From Thermaceae bacterium (GTDB lineage: Bacteria; Deinococcota; Deinococci; Deinococcales; Marinithermaceae), in the NCBI GenBank assembly GCA_027053145.1, contig JALUED010000093.1, positions 1 to 10,745 on the forward strand: a stretch of DNA of 10,745 bases, read 5' to 3'. Shown piece by piece: positions 1-6,461 of the stretch. The number at the start of each line of letters is the position of its first letter. Position 1 is the stretch's first letter. The notes under the pieces were generated by a model. The model was not told where the DNA came from and made no database searches. It worked only from the letters and a program-made list of their open reading frames with translations. Both the position numbers and the translations under genes were made by a program.

Positions 1-451
1 GGGTGGGGGCAAGCAGAAGGTCCGCGATCGCGTCGGTGAGCTTCCGGTTCGCTTCCTCGGGGAAGGGCTCCTTGAGGTTGTGGCTCCGGAGCCCGGCTTC
101 GACGTGGCCCACCGGCAGGCCCTCGAGGAACGCGGCCCAGGCCACCGCGAAGGTGGTAAGGGTGTCCCCGTGCACCAGCACGTAGTCGGGGGCGAGCGCC
201 CGGAGCGCCTCGGCTGCGTTTGGAACGATCCGCCCGGCGAGGGCGGGGAGCGCCTGCCGGGGGCGCATGACGGCGAGGTCCCGGTCCACGGGCAGTTCAA
301 AGAGGTCAAGGGCATCGGCGAGTTGCTCCTTGTGCTGGCCGGTGAGCAGCACCCGAGGTTCGATCTCGGGCTGGTTGGCGAGGGCCCGGTAAACCGGGGC
401 CATCTTGATGGCCTCGGGCCGGGTTCCAAGGGCAAGGACCACCCGTTTCAT
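1..451 (-). CDS. wecB: UDP-N-acetylglucosamine 2-epimerase (non-hydrolysing), N-terminal 150 codons, truncated by window edge
   Basis: The enzyme interconverts UDP-GlcNAc and UDP-ManNAc in the cytoplasm for envelope polysaccharide synthesis. Only the N-terminal Rossmann domain is visible; the family is usually about 370 residues, so more than half lies beyond the edge. Visible motifs are [11 protein letters not shown] (residues 9-19), TGQH (37-40), VHGDT (93-97), HVEAGLRS (116-123) and PEEANR (131-136). Asp96, Glu118 and Glu132 match the E. coli WecB residues Asp95, Glu117 and Glu131, shifted by one, so the visible part looks active. The ATG at 451-449 overlaps the TGA of the upstream transferase gene (450-448) as ATGA, which suggests translational coupling. 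The gene is last of the visible upp-transferase-wecB run. A CapG/MnaA-type role in a capsule or secondary wall polymer pathway is equally possible. Family assignment is firm; the end product is not determined by the sequence. Confidence 0.93.
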   Translation of the reverse strand, partial: MKRVVLALGTRPEAIKMAPVYRALANQPEIEPRVLLTGQHKEQLADALDLFELPVDRDLAVMRPRQALPALAGRIVPNAAEALRALAPDYVLVHGDTLTTFAVAWAAFLEGLPVGHVEAGLRSHNLKEPFPEEANRKLTDAIADLLLAPT

Positions 452-1533
452 GCTTCCCTCTGCCGCCTCCAGATGACGAAGGCGAGAAGACCGAGGCTCG
501 TGATCCCGGTTGCGGCGATGGCGGGCGCGGGGATGCCCTGAAGCCAAAGGGCTAAAAGGTCGGCGACCAAGGTGGCTCCCCAAAGCAACGCCACCGCCCG
601 CCAGGTGGAAAACCCCCGGGCCAAAAGGCGGTGGTGGAGGTGGTCGCGACCTGGGTTCGAGAGGGGGTTTTTGCCGGCGAGGAGCCTGCGAAAGAAGACC
701 CAGGTGGTATCGAGGATCGGCACTGCCAAAAAGAGCGCCACCGGCACCAGGGAGAAAACCGTGGTTACCTTGACGTAGCCGAGGATCGCCGCCGCCGCCA
801 GGACGTAGCCAAAGAAGTAGGCCCCGGCGTCGCCCATGATGATCTTCGAGGGCGGGAGGTTGTGGCGCAAAAACCCAAGCGCGGCCCCTGCCAAGGCGGC
901 AAGCATCAAGGTCGCGGCGGCCCGGGTTTCGAACTGGGCGCTGGCAAAGAGCAGGCTCACGGAGGTGATCAGGGCAATGCCCCCGGCCAGGCCGTCCAGG
1001 CCGTCGATGAGGTTCATCGCGTTCGTGATGCCGACGAGCCAGAGCCAGGTAAGAAAGAGCGAAAGCAGGGGGTCTAAGGGGCTGCCGAAGGCCGCCTCGA
1101 TCCGCACTCCGGCGCCGTAGGCGAGGAGGGCGGCGAGGGTCTGGGCCAAAAGGCGGAGCCAGGGCGAAAGCCCAAATTGGTCGTCGAGAAACCCCACGAA
1201 GAGGAGGAGCGTGCCCCCAAGAAGGACCGCAAGAAGCTGGATGAGCACGTCGTCCACCACGATGGGCCGGATGGCGCCTGCGACCGCGAGCGAGACCACC
1301 ACCCCGGCGTAAACCGCAAGGCCCCCGGCGTTCGGGAGCTGCCCCTGGTGTTGCCGGCGCCCCCCGCCTTCGTCGGCCCATCCCGCCCGCAGGGCGAAGG
1401 CCCGGACCCTCGGGGTAAAGCGCCAGGTGAAAAGGGCGGCAAGGAGGAAGGTCAGCACCACCACCTTCCAGCCGCTCCCCGCGGGGTCGGCCACCCCCAG
1501 GGATTGCAGGAGGGCGTAGAACGGGTCGGGCAT
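448..1533 (-). CDS. wecA: Polyprenyl-phosphate N-acetylhexosamine-1-phosphate transferase, MraY/WecA/TagO family
   Basis: This integral membrane enzyme would transfer a sugar-1-phosphate (usually GlcNAc-1-P from UDP-GlcNAc) to undecaprenyl phosphate, releasing UMP and starting a lipid-linked glycan. The 361 residues are mostly hydrophobic, with about ten or eleven predicted membrane segments. Family motifs occur in order: RRQH...LPNAGG (59-71), [11 protein letters not shown] (114-124, catalytic-loop Asp117 and Asp118), [15 protein letters not shown] (171-185), [15 protein letters not shown] (229-243) and the cytosolic HLHHR loop (298-302). The HLHH loop and its adjacency to wecB favour WecA/TagO over MraY, whose genes normally sit in the dcw cluster. 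The Ser that often follows the MGDxG motif is Ala here. The start ATG at 1533 lies 24 nt after the upp stop with no obvious Shine-Dalgarno; the stop overlaps wecB. Substrate specificity is inferred, so the symbol is provisional. Confidence 0.88.
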   Translation of the reverse strand: MPDPFYALLQSLGVADPAGSGWKVVVLTFLLAALFTWRFTPRVRAFALRAGWADEGGGRRQHQGQLPNAGGLAVYAGVVVSLAVAGAIRPIVVDDVLIQLLAVLLGGTLLLFVGFLDDQFGLSPWLRLLAQTLAALLAYGAGVRIEAAFGSPLDPLLSLFLTWLWLVGITNAMNLIDGLDGLAGGIALITSVSLLFASAQFETRAAATLMLAALAGAALGFLRHNLPPSKIIMGDAGAYFFGYVLAAAAILGYVKVTTVFSLVPVALFLAVPILDTTWVFFRRLLAGKNPLSNPGRDHLHHRLLARGFSTWRAVALLWGATLVADLLALWLQGIPAPAIAATGITSLGLLAFVIWRRQREA

Positions 1534-1557
1534 GGGCCGAAAGGGCGTTTTCAGGGT

Positions 1558-2190
1558 TTACTTGGTTCCGTAGATCCGATCGCCGGCGTCGCCCAGTCCG
1601 GGGACGATATATCCCTTTTCGTTAAGGCGCTCGTCCACCGCCGCCACCACGATTTCCACCTCGGGGTGTTCGCGGTGGACTCGTTCGATGCCCTCCGGCG
1701 CGGCGATGATGTTCATCAGCTTGATGGGGCCTGCGCCCCGGGCCTTCAGGACCTCGATGGCCCGGGCCGCCGAGCCTCCGGTGGCGAGCATCGGGTCGGT
1801 GAGGAAGACACGCCGGGCACCGATGTCTTCGGGGAGCTTGGCGTAGTACTGCACCGGCTCCAGGCTTTCGGGGTCGCGGTAGAGGCCGATGTGCCCCACC
1901 TTGGCGGCGGGGATGAGCCGGAGGATGCCGTCCACCATCACCAGCCCGGCGCGGAGGATGGCGACGAGCGCGAGCTTCTTGCCCGCGAGCACGCGCACCC
2001 GGGCGGGGGCCACCGGGGTTTCGACCACCCGCTCTTCAAGCTCCAGGTCCCGGGTGGCCTCGTAGGCCATGAGCATGCTGACCTCGGCCATGAGCTCGCG
2101 GAAGTCCTTGCTGCCCGTGCGTTTGTCCCGGAGGAGGGCAAGCTTGTGCTGCACCAGGGGATGGTCTACGACCGTAACCTTGCCGCTCAT
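1558..2190 (-). CDS. upp: Uracil phosphoribosyltransferase
   Basis: Upp converts uracil plus PRPP to UMP and pyrophosphate in pyrimidine salvage, in the cytoplasm. The 210-residue length is the family norm. Visible motifs are [10 protein letters not shown] (8-17), [12 protein letters not shown] (78-88), the PRPP-binding loop [10 protein letters not shown] (132-141) and the uracil-binding C-terminal stretch around [12 protein letters not shown] (194-205). I chose the ATG at 2190 because homologues begin just before the [10 protein letters not shown] motif and because GAAGGG lies just upstream; the open frame to 2307 runs back into the divergent xth gene and is rejected. It heads the minus-strand group upp-wecA-wecB. 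Only 41 bp separate it from xth, so the two promoters must share this gap. UMP made here is also the by-product of the next gene's reaction, though that link is only suggestive. Confidence 0.96.
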   Translation of the reverse strand: MSGKVTVVDHPLVQHKLALLRDKRTGSKDFRELMAEVSMLMAYEATRDLELEERVVETPVAPARVRVLAGKKLALVAILRAGLVMVDGILRLIPAAKVGHIGLYRDPESLEPVQYYAKLPEDIGARRVFLTDPMLATGGSAARAIEVLKARGAGPIKLMNIIAAPEGIERVHREHPEVEIVVAAVDERLNEKGYIVPGLGDAGDRIYGTK

Positions 2191-2219
2191 CCCTTCGAGG
2201 CTACCACCCCAGCCTTGCC

Positions 2220-2225
2220 TATAGT
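2220..2225 (+). promoter_or_regulatory. Candidate -10 box of xth, leaderless type
   Basis: TATAGT lies 6 nt before the xth ATG at 2232, so transcription would begin at or next to the start codon and give a leaderless mRNA. No Shine-Dalgarno is present in the 41-bp gap on this strand, which fits. No convincing -35 hexamer is seen at 17 bp spacing. This placement is a known feature of many Deinococcus-Thermus genes; the assignment is inferred from spacing and consensus. Confidence 0.6.
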
Positions 2226-2231
2226 GGGAGC

Positions 2232-2993
2232 ATGCTGAGGGTCGCGAGCTGGAACGTGAACGGCATCCGGGCGGCCTTGAAGAAGGGCTTTTGGGCGACG
2301 GTGGCAAAGCTCAATCCCGACATCCTCGGCCTGCAGGAGATCAAGGCCGATGTGGCTCCGGAGATCCCGCCTTCGTTTGCCGGCTACCGCTGGCTTTGGA
2401 ATCCGGGCGCGAAAAAGGGCTATGCCGGCACCGCCCTGCTTTACCGCGCGGTGCCCCTTGCGGAAAAAAACGGCCTCGGGGTCCCCGAGTTCGACGCCGA
2501 GGGCCGGGTGCAGACGCTCGAGTACGAGCGCTTCTTTTTGGTGAACGCCTACTTTCCGAACGCCGGCAGGGGGCTTCCTCGGCTCGGCTTCAAGCTTGAT
2601 TTCAACCGAGCGATCGAGGCCTACCTCGAGGACCTAAGGCAAAAAAAGGGCGTCATCCTGATCGGCGACCTCAACGTCGCCCACCGCGAGATCGACCTGG
2701 CCCGCCCTAGGGACAACGTGAAAAACGCCGGCTTTACCCCGGAAGAGCGGGCCTGGATCGATGCCTTTTTAAAAAAGGGCTGGGTCGACACCTTCCGGTA
2801 CTTCCACCCGGATGAGACCGGGGCCTACACCTGGTGGAGCTACCGCTTCAACGCCCGGGCGCGGAACATCGGTTGGCGCGTTGATTACGTGATCATTAGC
2901 GAGGATCTGCTGCCCTACCTCAAGAACGCCTACATCTTCTACGACACCTACGCCTCGGACCATGTCCCCGCGGTGGCCGAGTTCGACCTGTAG
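2232..2993 (+). CDS. xth: Exodeoxyribonuclease III / AP endonuclease (ExoIII-Ape1 family)
   Basis: This enzyme cleaves the DNA backbone 5' of abasic sites and removes 3'-blocking groups in base excision repair. The 253 residues match the usual family length. Motifs span the endonuclease/exonuclease/phosphatase fold: WNVNGIRA (7-14, metal/phosphate-binding Asn), LQEIK with metal-ligand Glu36, AYFPN with Tyr107, GDLNVAH with Asp146 and Asn148, the AGFTPEER segment (167-173), [20 protein letters not shown] (200-219) and the terminal SDHVP with the catalytic Asp243-His244 pair. Every key catalytic position is present. The start is ATG at 2232, placed by the -10 box and the N-terminal strand [10 protein letters not shown]. 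It is divergent from upp, and the aminotransferase gene starts 9 nt after its stop, so the two probably share a transcript. Bacillus-type ExoA naming would be equally fair. Confidence 0.95.
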   Translation: MLRVASWNVNGIRAALKKGFWATVAKLNPDILGLQEIKADVAPEIPPSFAGYRWLWNPGAKKGYAGTALLYRAVPLAEKNGLGVPEFDAEGRVQTLEYERFFLVNAYFPNAGRGLPRLGFKLDFNRAIEAYLEDLRQKKGVILIGDLNVAHREIDLARPRDNVKNAGFTPEERAWIDAFLKKGWVDTFRYFHPDETGAYTWWSYRFNARARNIGWRVDYVIISEDLLPYLKNAYIFYDTYASDHVPAVAEFDL

Positions 2994-3002
2994 GGGGGAG
3001 GC

Positions 3003-4154
3003 ATGCGCTTTTCCAGGGCCCGCGCTCGGATGCAGAGCTCGCTGATCCGCGAACTTTTGAAGCTCGCGAGTCGGCCGGGGGTGCTTTCGCTGGCGGGTGG
3101 GATCCCGGCCCCTGAGCTTTTTCCCATGGATGCGCTCGAGGCCGCCACCCGACGGGCGCTTTCGCGCTACGGTCCGGCCGCGCTCCAGTACAGCCCCACC
3201 GAGGGCCACCCCGTGCTTCGGCGCTGGGTGGCCGAGCGGCTCGGGGTGGGGGAAGATCAGGTGCTCATCACCGCCGGCAGCCAGCAGGTGCTCGACCTCG
3301 TGGGTCGGGTTTTCCTCGATGAAGGGGACCCGGTGGCGGTGGAATCGCCGACCTACATGGGAGGGCTCCTGGCCCTAAACCCCTACGGCCCCCGCTACCG
3401 TCCGGTACCCACCGACGAGGCGGGCCTTCTTCCCGAGGCGTTGCCCCACGAGGCGAAGCTCGCCTACGTCCTTCCCAACTTCCAAAACCCCACTGCCGCC
3501 GTGCTTGCCGAGGAGCGCCGCCGCGCGCTTGCGGAGTGGGCCCGGGCGCAGGATGCGGTTTTGCTCGAGGACGACCCCTACGGCCACATCTACTTCGAGT
3601 CCCCTCCCCCGAAGCCGGTTTTTGCCCGCGCCCCCGAGCGCACCGTCTACGCCGGGACCTTCTCCAAGCTGGTGGCGCCCGGGCTCCGGATCGGCTACGC
3701 GGTGGCGGCGCCGGAGGTCCTCGAGGCCCTGGTGCAGGCCAAACAGGCGGTGGACCTCCACACCAACGCCTTGGGACAGGCGGTGCTCGCCGAGCTCATC
3801 GAAGCGGGGGAGCTTGAGCCCCAGGCCGAGCGGGTGCGGGCCTTCTACCGCCGCCGGCGGGACCGAATGGTGGCGGCCCTCAAGGCCCACATGCCCGAGG
3901 CGGTGCGCTTCGAGGTGCCGCCCGGGGGCATGTTCCTTTGGCTTCGCTTTCCCAAGGGCACCGACACCCGGCGGCTTCTGGAGCTTGCGTTGGAGGAAGG
4001 GGTGGCCTTTGTGCCCGGCGAGCCCTTCTTCGCCGGAGAAGCGTATCCCGCCGCCCGGCTCACCTTCGCCAGCGTGCCCGAGGAGGCGATCGAGGAGGGG
4101 GTTCGGCGGCTTTCGCGCGCCTACGCGCGCTACCTAGAAGACGCGAGCCCCTAG
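3003..4154 (+). CDS. PLP-dependent class I/II aminotransferase, LysN-like (2-aminoadipate aminotransferase family)
   Basis: This is a cytoplasmic fold-type I aminotransferase of 383 residues. In Thermus, LysN acts on 2-oxoadipate in lysine synthesis by the alpha-aminoadipate route and also accepts leucine and aromatic amino acids. The sequence shows SLAGGIPAPELFP near the N-terminus, ALQYSPTEGHPVLR, ITAGSQQVLDLVGRVFLDEGDPV (PLP phosphate and ring contacts), PNFQNPT (PLP-ring Asn), EDDPYGHIYF (Asp-Tyr cofactor contacts), the Schiff-base lysine Lys222 in GTFSKLVAPGLRIGY, and the carboxylate-binding Arg in ARLTF near the C-terminus. These motifs recall Thermus LysN closely, from memory, but also related MocR-free aminotransferases, so the substrate is left open. 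GGAGG sits only 1 nt before the ATG at 3003, which is tight; an internal ATG at 3030 is an alternative but would trim a segment that homologues keep. The 3' end overlaps convergent csaA by 21 bp. Confidence 0.9.
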   Translation: MRFSRARARMQSSLIRELLKLASRPGVLSLAGGIPAPELFPMDALEAATRRALSRYGPAALQYSPTEGHPVLRRWVAERLGVGEDQVLITAGSQQVLDLVGRVFLDEGDPVAVESPTYMGGLLALNPYGPRYRPVPTDEAGLLPEALPHEAKLAYVLPNFQNPTAAVLAEERRRALAEWARAQDAVLLEDDPYGHIYFESPPPKPVFARAPERTVYAGTFSKLVAPGLRIGYAVAAPEVLEALVQAKQAVDLHTNALGQAVLAELIEAGELEPQAERVRAFYRRRRDRMVAALKAHMPEAVRFEVPPGGMFLWLRFPKGTDTRRLLELALEEGVAFVPGEPFFAGEAYPAARLTFASVPEEAIEEGVRRLSRAYARYLEDASP

Positions 4155-4442
4155 CGGGACCTCGCGCTCTGGGGTAAGGAGCACCACGCGGCCTTCGGCG
4201 TCGGCGGCTCCGAGGACGAGCACCTCGGAGACGAAACCGGCGATGCGTTTTTCGCCGAGGTTTACCGCCGCCACCACCAGCCGCCCCACGAGTTCCTCGG
4301 GGCGGTAGAGTTCGGTGATCTGGGCGCTGGAGGTTTTGACCCCTAAGGGCCCGAAATCAATCCAGAGCTTGTAAGCGGGTTTTCGTGCCCGCTCGTGGGG
4401 CTCGGCGCGGAGGATGCGGCCTATCCGAAGGTCGAGGTCCAT
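4134..4442 (-). CDS. csaA: CsaA-like tRNA-binding-domain (OB-fold) protein
   Basis: The 102-residue protein is a single EMAP-II/CsaA-type OB fold, the tRNA-binding module also found at the C-terminus of some MetRS and at the N-terminus of PheRS beta. CsaA is a dimeric cytoplasmic protein described as binding tRNA and as having export-related chaperone activity. Visible features are LDLRIGRILRAEPH (3-16), the diagnostic SSAQITELY (38-46), LVGRLVVAAVNLGEKRIAGF (51-70) and SEVLVLGA followed by the C-terminal VPLGARVF. It is slightly shorter at the N-terminus than the usual 108-112 residues, but an in-frame TAG at 4448-4446 rules out extension, fixing the ATG at 4442 as the first possible start. 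That ATG lies inside a 15-bp palindrome, and no Shine-Dalgarno is present, so the mRNA is probably leaderless. It converges on, and overlaps, the aminotransferase gene. Confidence 0.92.
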   Translation of the reverse strand: MDLDLRIGRILRAEPHERARKPAYKLWIDFGPLGVKTSSAQITELYRPEELVGRLVVAAVNLGEKRIAGFVSEVLVLGAADAEGRVVLLTPEREVPLGARVF

Positions 4443-4458
4443 ACCCTAAGGGTATACT
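4441..4458. promoter_or_regulatory. Palindrome and overlapping divergent leaderless promoters (csaA / small hypothetical gene)
   Basis: ATACCCT-A-AGGGTAT (4441-4455) is a perfect 7-1-7 inverted repeat. On the plus strand TATACT (4453-4458) is a -10 box 7 nt before the GTG at 4466. On the minus strand TATACC (4456-4451) lies 8 nt before the csaA ATG at 4442. Both genes lack a Shine-Dalgarno, so each start codon probably coincides with its transcription start. The palindrome could be an operator or could simply reflect back-to-back -10 elements. Confidence 0.6.
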
Positions 4459-4465
4459 CGCCGCC

Positions 4466-4789
4466 GTGGAAGAAAAGCTTTCCGCGCTCATTGCCGCGCT
4501 TAAGGAAGAGAGGGATTGGTCGAGGGTTCGGGCCTGGCGGGAGCGGGTTGAGGCGTTGCCGCCGAGCCCCCTGCGGGAGCGGGCCTTAGCCTGGCTTTTT
4601 TTGATCGAGGCGGAGGGCCTGCTTGCAAGCGGACGGATTCGGGAAGCCCTTGGGCCAATGACGACGGCTTACAGCTACGCCCGCACCGCGCGGGATGTGG
4701 AGGCTTTTCGGCGGGCTCGGCTCGGCGTGGCCCGGCTACGCGATGCCTGGAACCCCGGTACCCCGAGGCGCAAGCGGCGTAGGCGGTAG
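4466..4789 (+). CDS. Small hypothetical helical protein (TPR-like) with Arg-rich tail
   Basis: I do not recognise this gene as a named family. It would encode 107 residues, predicted to be almost all alpha-helical: an N-terminal Glu/Lys-rich helix (EEKLSALIAALKEERDW), a hydrophobic hairpin around residues 34-60 (ALAWLFLIEAEGLLASGRIREAL), and a third helical pair with YSYARTARDVEAFRRARLGVARL, giving a TPR-like look. It ends in a strongly basic tail (RRKRRRR), which suggests contact with nucleic acid or the ribosome; that is inference. I placed the start at GTG 4466 because TATACT lies 7 nt upstream and the open frame further 5' falls inside csaA on the other strand. A hairpin terminator follows 18 nt after the TAG stop. 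It is a single-gene unit divergent from csaA. Confidence 0.7.
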   Translation: MEEKLSALIAALKEERDWSRVRAWRERVEALPPSPLRERALAWLFLIEAEGLLASGRIREALGPMTTAYSYARTARDVEAFRRARLGVARLRDAWNPGTPRRKRRRR

Positions 4790-4790
4790 C

Positions 4791-4809
4791 GCCTTACCAA
4801 AAGGTAGGC
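4791..4809. other. Small imperfect hairpin after the hypothetical gene
   Basis: GCCTTACC (4791-4798) can pair with GGTAGGC (4803-4809) around an AAAA loop, with one bulged T. It overlaps the base of the larger GC hairpin by two bases (4808-4809), so the two structures would compete. It may be part of the termination region; its role is uncertain. Confidence 0.35.
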
Positions 4810-4834
4810 CGGGCGGACGGGCCGCCCGGCGTTT
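4808..4834. terminator. Rho-independent terminator, possibly bidirectional
   Basis: A perfect 9-bp stem (GCCGGGCGG at 4808-4816 with CCGCCCGGC at 4822-4830) and a 5-nt loop is followed on the plus strand by GTTTT. It would end transcription of the small hypothetical gene. In the other direction the same stem lies 4 nt past the tRNA CCA end and is followed by CTACCTTTT, so it may also stop the tRNA transcript. The U-tract is short in both directions. Confidence 0.72.
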
Positions 4835-4923
4835 TGGTTGCGGGGGTGGGATTTGAACCCACGACCTCCGGGTTATGAGCCCGGCGAGCTACCAGGCTGC
4901 TCCACCCCGCGTCGCAACCAAAA
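4832..4923. repeat. 11-bp perfect inverted repeat bracketing the tRNA gene
   Basis: TTTTGGTTGCG at 4832-4842 and CGCAACCAAAA at 4913-4923 are exact reverse complements. The left copy covers the tRNA 3' acceptor strand, discriminator base, CCA and three following bases. The right copy lies between the tRNA 5' end and its -10 box. Confidence 0.85.
4835..4911 (-). tRNA. Initiator tRNA-fMet (anticodon CAT), CCA encoded
   Basis: On the minus strand 77 nt fold into a full cloverleaf. The acceptor strands are CGCGGGG and CCCCGCA, the D stem GAGC/GCTC, the anticodon stem CCGGG/CCCGG with loop CTCATAA, and the T stem GTGGG/CCCAC with loop TTCAAAT. The discriminator is A73 and CCA is encoded. The C1:A72 mismatch and the three consecutive G:C pairs next to the anticodon loop are the hallmarks of the bacterial initiator rather than elongator Met or tRNA-Ile2. 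It has its own strong promoter just upstream and a hairpin terminator just after it, so it is probably a monocistronic unit. Confidence 0.98.
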
Positions 4924-4951
4924 TTTTACGTTCAGCACCGGCTTTTGTCAA
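4923..4951 (-). promoter_or_regulatory. Strong sigma-70-type promoter of tRNA-fMet
   Basis: TTGACA (4951-4946) and TAAAAT (4928-4923) are separated by exactly 17 bp on the minus strand. Transcription would begin near 4916, leaving a 5' leader of only about 4-5 nt for RNase P to remove. The -35 hexamer overlaps the -35 of the divergent TPR operon promoter. Confidence 0.9.
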
Positions 4952-4973
4952 GCAAGGGGCAAGGGGGTAGAAT
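4945..4973 (+). promoter_or_regulatory. Promoter of the TPR-SPOR-rex-lipoprotein operon
   Basis: TTGTCA (4945-4950, one mismatch to TTGACA) and TAGAAT (4968-4973) are 17 bp apart. The expected start is near 4980, giving a leader of about 20 nt that carries GGGAGGG (4988-4994) before the ATG at 5000. The spacer contains two tandem copies of GCAAGGG (4952-4965). The -35 box shares five bases (4946-4950) with the tRNA promoter's -35 box on the other strand. Confidence 0.78.
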
Positions 4974-4999
4974 GCCCGTAAGAGTGCGGGAGGGAATCC

Positions 5000-6460
5000 A
5001 TGATGCGTTTGCTTCTGGTCTTGCTTTTAGCTTCGCTCCCGGCTTGGGCAGAGGGCGGCGGCGCGCCTTTCAAGGACTTAGGCGAACGCCTTGCGGCCGC
5101 CTACCGGGCGCTCGAGGCCGGGGACTATTCCCGGGCCATTGCCTTGTTTGAGGACGTTGCGGCCTTGGATTGGCGCAACTTTCGGGCCCATTTTGGGCTG
5201 GGGCTTGCCTATTTCCGCCGGGGGGACTTGAAGGAAGCGCTCTTTGAGTTCCGGCAGCTCACCAAGCTCTATCCCGAGCGTTTCGAAGGGTGGTACAACC
5301 TCGGCATCACCGAGGCCCGGCTCAAGGACTGGGAGGGTGCGGCGGCCTCGTTGCGTCAGGCACTTGCGGTAGGGGAGCGGGCCAAACTTGCGCCGGACGT
5401 GTTGCGCCCGGCCTACCTCGCGCTTGCGGACGTCTACCGGAAGCTGGGGGACCCTGCCTCTGCGGCCGAGGTGCTTTCTAAGGCCTATAAGGCGCTGCCG
5501 GGGGACCTCGAGGTCACCCTGCTTTTGGCCGACGCGCTCGTGGCCGCGGGTAAAGGGGAGGATGCCATCCCCTACCTTTACGAGGTTTTGGCCAAGGACC
5601 GCGGTAACGTAACCGCCAGCTTGCTCCTAGCCGACGTGCTTTCGGGCCAGGGGCTTCCGAAGCGGGCCCTACGCGAGCTTGATCGCTCCCTTCGGGCGGC
5701 GAAGAACGCGAAGGATCGGGCCCGTTTGCTCTACAAAAAGGCGCTCATCCTCTCTGCCGAGGGAGGGAATCGGGCCCAGGTGGAGGCGTTGTTAAAGGAA
5801 GCGATTGAGCTGGATCCGGGGCTTTGGCAGGCCTACTACGACGTGGGCAGGCTCAAGCTTGCGGTGGGGGATGCCGAGGGGGCTTTGCGCGCCTTCCTGC
5901 ACGCCTACCAGGCAAACCCCAACGATCCCCGGGTGCTCTTGGGACTCGCCGCGGCCTACGACGCGCTCGGCAAGGCGGCTGATGCCTATCGGGTGGCCAA
6001 GCTTGCGGTTCCAAAAACGAAGGGTGAGGAGCAGATCGAGGCCCTTTTCTTGCTGGGCAAGAACGCCTACCGCCTTGGCCGCTTTGCCGAGGCCGTGGAA
6101 GCGCTCAAGAAGGTGGTGGCGGCGAGGAAGAGCGACGCCGAGGCCTGGTTTTGGCTGGGGCTTGCCCTCTACGGGATGAGGGATTACGGGCAGGCCGTGG
6201 CGGCGCTTGAGCGCGCGGCGGAGCTCGATAGCCGGGTGGAGGTGCTCGAGGCCCTCGGTGCTGCCTACTTGGCGGCCCGCCGTTTTTCCGACGCCGAGCG
6301 GGTTTTTACCGAGGTGGTGGTGAAGGCGCCGCGGCGGGCCGAGGCCTGGTACCACCTGGGATGGGCCCTCAAAGCCCTGGGGCGCGACGCCGAGGCGAAA
6401 AGGGCGTGGAAGAAAGCGCTCGAGCTTGGTTATAAGCCCGCCCGGGGGTTGGTGAGGTAG
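5000..6460 (+). CDS. Exported multi-TPR repeat protein
   Basis: This 486-residue protein starts with a Sec signal peptide: MMR, a Leu-rich core, then a likely cleavage after AWA (residues 15-17, before EGGG). The remainder is an array of about 13 tetratricopeptide repeats of roughly 34 residues from residue 25 to the C-terminus. Typical repeat cores include AHFGLGLAYFRRGDLKEALFEF, WYNLGITEARLKDWEGAA, AWFWLGLALYGMRDYGQAV and AWYHLGWALKALGRDAEA. TPR arrays form a superhelical scaffold for protein binding, so it probably assembles partners at the outer face of the inner membrane or in the periplasm. No enzymatic domain is seen. GGGAGGG lies 5 nt upstream of the ATG at 5000; a second ATG follows at 5003, either could be used. 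Only 1 nt separates its stop from the SPOR gene, implying a shared envelope task. The exact partners are unknown. Confidence 0.9.
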   Translation: MMRLLLVLLLASLPAWAEGGGAPFKDLGERLAAAYRALEAGDYSRAIALFEDVAALDWRNFRAHFGLGLAYFRRGDLKEALFEFRQLTKLYPERFEGWYNLGITEARLKDWEGAAASLRQALAVGERAKLAPDVLRPAYLALADVYRKLGDPASAAEVLSKAYKALPGDLEVTLLLADALVAAGKGEDAIPYLYEVLAKDRGNVTASLLLADVLSGQGLPKRALRELDRSLRAAKNAKDRARLLYKKALILSAEGGNRAQVEALLKEAIELDPGLWQAYYDVGRLKLAVGDAEGALRAFLHAYQANPNDPRVLLGLAAAYDALGKAADAYRVAKLAVPKTKGEEQIEALFLLGKNAYRLGRFAEAVEALKKVVAARKSDAEAWFWLGLALYGMRDYGQAVAALERAAELDSRVEVLEALGAAYLAARRFSDAERVFTEVVVKAPRRAEAWYHLGWALKALGRDAEAKRAWKKALELGYKPARGLVR

Positions 6461-6461
6461 C

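Noticed and set aside
1177..2238. A 353-codon plus-strand open frame antisense to wecA and upp
   Set aside because: Its product is His/Gly/Asp-rich with no domain pattern, and it lies opposite two well-conserved genes. Long antisense frames are expected in GC-rich DNA.
2191..2307. Longer upp start reaching 2307
   Set aside because: The extra residues are Ser/Arg-rich, run into the divergent xth gene, and do not belong to the Upp family N-terminus; GAAGGG precedes the ATG at 2190.
4385..4465. An upstream extension of the small hypothetical gene from ATG 4385
   Set aside because: It would overlap the conserved csaA N-terminus on the other strand; the TATACT box places the start at GTG 4466.
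4835..4911. Elongator tRNA-Met or tRNA-Ile2 (CAT anticodon)
   Set aside because: The C1:A72 mismatch and three G:C pairs beside the anticodon loop identify the initiator.
4923..5000. A Rex operator (TTGTGA-type inverted repeat) in front of the TPR operon
   Set aside because: Only TTGTCA, part of the -35 box, is present; no matching TCACAA-like half lies at the right spacing.
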